Shown: positions 7,012 to 8,914 of the stretch, piece by piece
Position numbering within the stretch: position 1 is the stretch's first letter
Layout of the letters: each line of letters starts with the position of its first letter
From: an uncultured Arcobacter sp.
GTDB lineage: Bacteria; Campylobacterota; Campylobacteria; Campylobacterales; Arcobacteraceae
DNA length: 8,914 nt
Direction: 5' to 3'
Assembly: GCA_937860115.1 (NCBI GenBank)
Contig: CALMBI010000055.1
Location: 1-8,914 of the forward strand
Notes under the pieces: generated by a model
What the model was told of the DNA's origin: nothing
What the model saw: the letters and a program-made list of their open reading frames with translations, nothing else
Database searches by the model: none
Program-made: the position numbers and the translations under genes

Positions 7012-8532
7012 TTAAAAAGACCAATGATCCCTTTTGTTTCTCCATGGACTATATGGCTTTTCCCAATAATCAGGAAGATCTTCTGTATATGAGCTAGAAT
7101 AATAATATTTTTCCTCAAAAAGCCTTATCTCTTCCCTAATTTTACTCATAAATAATTTATGGTTTTCATCATTTATTTTGACTTCATCAAAATGCTCTTT
7201 GTCTATCAATTCATTTTCAAATTTTTCATAATTAAAATTTTTATTAAGAAATTTTACAATCTGGAGAATATCTCTTTTTGCATTTGCAAGACAACTTGTC
7301 GCACCAGGTGAAGGTGTCATGTTAAAAATAATCCCATCACCAGAATTAATTGAAGCTTCACCGAGCATTAATTTTTGTTTATTTTTATCAAGAACTTGAG
7401 GTCTCACACCACCAAAATTTTTAGCATATTTGATCTCTGACATTTTCAATGATGGGATAATTTTTCTTGCATCCTGAATAAATAAATATTTATTGATAAT
7501 TGGGATTTCAAACAAAATATTTTTAAAAATATAATTTCTAATATCGCTATCTTTTAAAAGATCAGTAAAAATTTTTAGTATTACTCTATCAAATCTAAGA
7601 GTTTTAAAAAAATCTAAATAGGTTCCATTTTTATATCTTTCAAGTTTTGGAAGCACTAAAGCAGTTGGACCAAAACGTGTATTTCCATTTTGCGCAACAT
7701 CAGGATCTCCATGCAGTGCAGCAAATGGAAGTTTTGGATTTTGAACCATATATACTTTTCCATTCAGTATCTTTTTTACTGTCATATAAAAACTACCTGC
7801 TATTGGTAAACAACTATAATCTAATCCATATCCCATTTTGTGTGCCAAATAAAGTGAATGTGCACCTGCATTTACTACTACAAAATCAGCATAAATTTTT
7901 TTATCTTTTGTTGTTAAAAGAAATTGATTCTCTAATTTTGTAATATCTAGTACTTCAGAATTTGTAAATAGATCAACTTGCTTATTCTTTTCTCTTTTAG
8001 CATTTTCAATTAAGGATATCGACATCTTTTTATAATTGACCGTTGTCCACTCGCCAATCGAACCAACCCCAACAATACGTTCTTTTCTCTCTTTATGGTC
8101 AAAATCATAAATCAAACGTGGTTCTATCTTTTTGAGATCCTCTTTTGTCCAAACTTGAAGATTAGGAAAAAGTGATTTAAACTCCTCATATCTTTCAAGC
8201 ATAAACTCTACCTCTTTATCGCCAATCCCTAGTGCCATTTTTTGATGAGAAAATATGACTTCATTTTCAAGGTTGTATTGTAAGCAATATTTCTCAACCA
8301 TTTTTGCAGCCTGTTTTGTAAGAATTGCTTTTTCAAAAGTATAGTTAGTTTCAATATCTCCAAAATGAATTGTTTGTGAGTTTGCTTTTTCAGAACTATT
8401 TAATGTAGCTATATCATCATATTTTTCTAAAATGCAAATAGATTTGATATCAGTATATCTTGCAAGTTCATACGCTAATGCTGATCCAGATATTCCAGCT
8501 CCAATTATTGCAACTTCATATTTCTTATTCAT
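7012..8532 (-). CDS. mqo: Malate:quinone oxidoreductase (FAD-dependent)
   Basis: An FAD protein on the inner face of the membrane that oxidises malate to oxaloacetate and passes electrons to the quinone pool, so joining the citric acid cycle to respiration. The N-terminal Rossmann motif is VAIIGAGISGSALAYELAR, with G11, G13 and G16. SQTIHFGDIE, a second nucleotide-contact region around FVVVNAGAHSLYLAH, and the C-terminal signature NMTPSPGATSCLANA (from about residue 402) resemble Helicobacter and Campylobacter MQO. At 506 residues it is longer than the roughly 450 of Helicobacter MQO. The extra length is a C-terminal extension rich in Tyr, Trp and charged residues. There is no signal peptide or membrane helix. 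The ATG has AGGA about eleven bases upstream and its own promoter. Other FAD oxidoreductases acting on hydroxy acids are the main alternative. Confidence 0.82.
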   Translation of the reverse strand: MNKKYEVAIIGAGISGSALAYELARYTDIKSICILEKYDDIATLNSSEKANSQTIHFGDIETNYTFEKAILTKQAAKMVEKYCLQYNLENEVIFSHQKMALGIGDKEVEFMLERYEEFKSLFPNLQVWTKEDLKKIEPRLIYDFDHKERKERIVGVGSIGEWTTVNYKKMSISLIENAKREKNKQVDLFTNSEVLDITKLENQFLLTTKDKKIYADFVVVNAGAHSLYLAHKMGYGLDYSCLPIAGSFYMTVKKILNGKVYMVQNPKLPFAALHGDPDVAQNGNTRFGPTALVLPKLERYKNGTYLDFFKTLRFDRVILKIFTDLLKDSDIRNYIFKNILFEIPIINKYLFIQDARKIIPSLKMSEIKYAKNFGGVRPQVLDKNKQKLMLGEASINSGDGIIFNMTPSPGATSCLANAKRDILQIVKFLNKNFNYEKFENELIDKEHFDEVKINDENHKLFMSKIREEIRLFEEKYYYSSSYTEDLPDYWEKPYSPWRNKRDHWSF

Positions 8533-8564
8533 AAAAATAATTATCCTAAAAATTATATATTGTG

Positions 8565-8570
8565 ATTATA
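8565..8570 (-). promoter_or_regulatory. -10 box of the mqo promoter
   Basis: The minus strand reads GATATAATCAC, giving a perfect TATAAT about 33 bases before the mqo ATG. The expected leader is roughly 25 bases and contains the AGGA ribosome binding site. No convincing -35 hexamer is present at the usual spacing. Confidence 0.6.
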
Positions 8571-8619
8571 TCAGTAGAAACTTATGATGAAGTATAGAAA
8601 AAAGTTATAGTGATTTTTT

Positions 8620-8714
8620 AAATAAGTGGTACCGTTGGCGGACTAATACATACCTTATCTATGGTATTTATACTTAATTTATTTTATAACCCCTACTTTA
8701 ACACCCACTTATTT
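8620..8714. repeat. 10-bp inverted repeat spanning 95 bases
   Basis: AAATAAGTGG (8620-8629) and its exact reverse complement CCACTTATTT (8705-8714) enclose 75 bases. Inside is a smaller inverted repeat, ATACC (8650-8654) and GGTAT (8663-8667). The ends could pair as a stem or serve as protein binding sites. No open frame lies between them, so this is not an intact insertion sequence. Confidence 0.7.
8687..8710. repeat. Two tandem 12-bp direct repeats
   Basis: TAACCCCTACTT (8687-8698) and TAACACCCACTT (8699-8710) abut with no gap and agree at 10 of 12 positions. On the minus strand they read AAGTGGGTGTTA and AAGTAGGGGTTA. The second copy overlaps the right arm of the longer inverted repeat. 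Short G-rich iterons like these are typical of recombinase or repressor binding sites, but the binding protein is not known. Confidence 0.65.
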
Positions 8715-8730
8715 GAATTGCTTAAAATGC

Positions 8731-8783
8731 GTTTCTGTATAGATTCACAATAGAAACATTCGAAAATAGTGAAAATCTATTTT
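8731..8783 (-). terminator. Two small hairpins after the right-edge gene
   Basis: CTATTTT/AAAATAG (7-bp stem, 7-base loop, 8763-8783) and GTTTCTGT/ATAGAAAC (8-bp stem with one G-U pair, 8731-8757) lie just past the stop codon of the minus-strand gene at the window edge. They may end its transcript. The stems are AT-rich and lack a good T-run, so this is tentative. Confidence 0.3.
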
Positions 8784-8792
8784 GGCATGGTG

Positions 8793-8914
8793 TTATTTTT
8801 TCTTTATCTTTTTAGGAGTAGGAATATTTTGTTTTATGTCATTTAATATTGAGCCATCTTCAAATGCAATGTCAGTAATTTTTACAATAACCTTTCCTGT
8901 TTGATTGGTTGCCA
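8793..8914 (-). CDS. C-terminal tail of an unidentified protein (partial)
   Basis: On the minus strand a frame enters from the right edge and runs for 39 complete codons to a TAA. It ends in a lysine-rich tail (IPTPKKIKKK). The piece GKVIVKITDIAFEDGSIL looks like real protein, with alternating hydrophobic residues of a beta strand and then an acidic turn. Codon use is like the neighbours. I cannot assign a family from 39 residues. A faint similarity to the ends of some restriction-modification or helicase proteins is a recollection only. The gene is oriented toward mqo but separated from its promoter by about 220 bases. Confidence 0.55.
   Translation of the reverse strand, partial: ATNQTGKVIVKITDIAFEDGSILNDIKQNIPTPKKIKKK

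Larger units (their letters stand above)
8571..8792. other. Non-coding stretch between mqo and the right-edge gene
   Basis: No credible reading frame, rRNA or complete tRNA was found here on either strand. It holds a long-range inverted repeat, two tandem 12-bp repeats, a tRNA-3'-end-like segment (8627-8644) and two small hairpins. It could be a junction between core chromosome and an inserted element, or simply the 3' flank of the right-edge gene. Base composition is mixed, with short GC-rich islands (around 8627-8642 and 8690-8706) in AT-rich DNA. Confidence 0.5.

Noticed and set aside
7647..7943. Plus-strand open frame of 98 codons
   Set aside because: It is antisense to mqo, with low-complexity His/Leu-rich content and no start signal.
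8627..8644. A complete tRNA gene on the minus strand
   Set aside because: Only the last bases resemble a tRNA 3' end. The expected T-loop TTCRA and a matching T-stem are absent, and no cloverleaf can be drawn.
1..8914. CRISPR array, rRNA, intact insertion sequence or a new defence system
   Set aside because: No regularly spaced repeats, rRNA signatures, transposase or clustered defence-type genes are visible. The complete genes are housekeeping or signalling types.

Overview
The window is strongly AT-rich chromosomal DNA. Its gene content and protein style point to Campylobacterota (the former Epsilonproteobacteria, something like Arcobacter, Sulfurimonas or Sulfurospirillum). The signs are a short archaeal-type LeuD next to LeuB, a Helicobacter/Campylobacter-type malate:quinone oxidoreductase (MQO), an RpoD with a lysine- and acid-rich spacer, and promoters with a good TATAAT/TACAAT box but T-rich DNA in place of a firm -35. 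This placement is an inference from sequence character, not from a database search.

Left block (1-2702, + strand): the 3' end of dnaJ overlaps by one base (TAATG) a glyoxalase II-like metallo-beta-lactamase (MBL) fold hydrolase. A membrane diguanylate cyclase gene follows. The cyclase has a periplasmic sensor with a c-type heme motif (CLNCH), a second membrane helix, a cysteine-bearing middle region and an intact GGEEF domain with an I-site. In this sequence it is broken by two one-base homopolymer frameshifts: T5 at 882-886, where T6 restores the frame, and A7 at 1421-1427, where A6 restores it. Correcting both gives one continuous protein of about 618 residues starting at 840 behind a good ribosome binding site. 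A hairpin plus T6 overlaps its stop codon.

Middle block (2728-4934, - strand): leuD-leuB, two enzymes of leucine biosynthesis with overlapping genes, then a short 214-residue protein with only the head and neck of the CCA-adding/poly(A) polymerase family. leuA and leuC are not in the window. The intergenic region 4935-5067 is divergent, with one promoter serving leuD and one serving rpoD.

Right block: rpoD (primary sigma factor, +) converges on mqo (-). A perfect 11-bp hairpin covers the rpoD stop codon. mqo has its own promoter.

Right edge (8533-8914): about 260 bases without a gene, holding a 10-bp inverted repeat, two perfectly tandem 12-bp repeats (10 of 12 identical), a tRNA-3'-end-like stretch and two small hairpins. 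The tail of an unidentified gene then enters from the right on the - strand. This looks like a possible boundary between core genes and an integrated element, but no integrase is visible and the idea is untested. Apart from the broken diguanylate cyclase and this edge, the window is ordinary housekeeping DNA.
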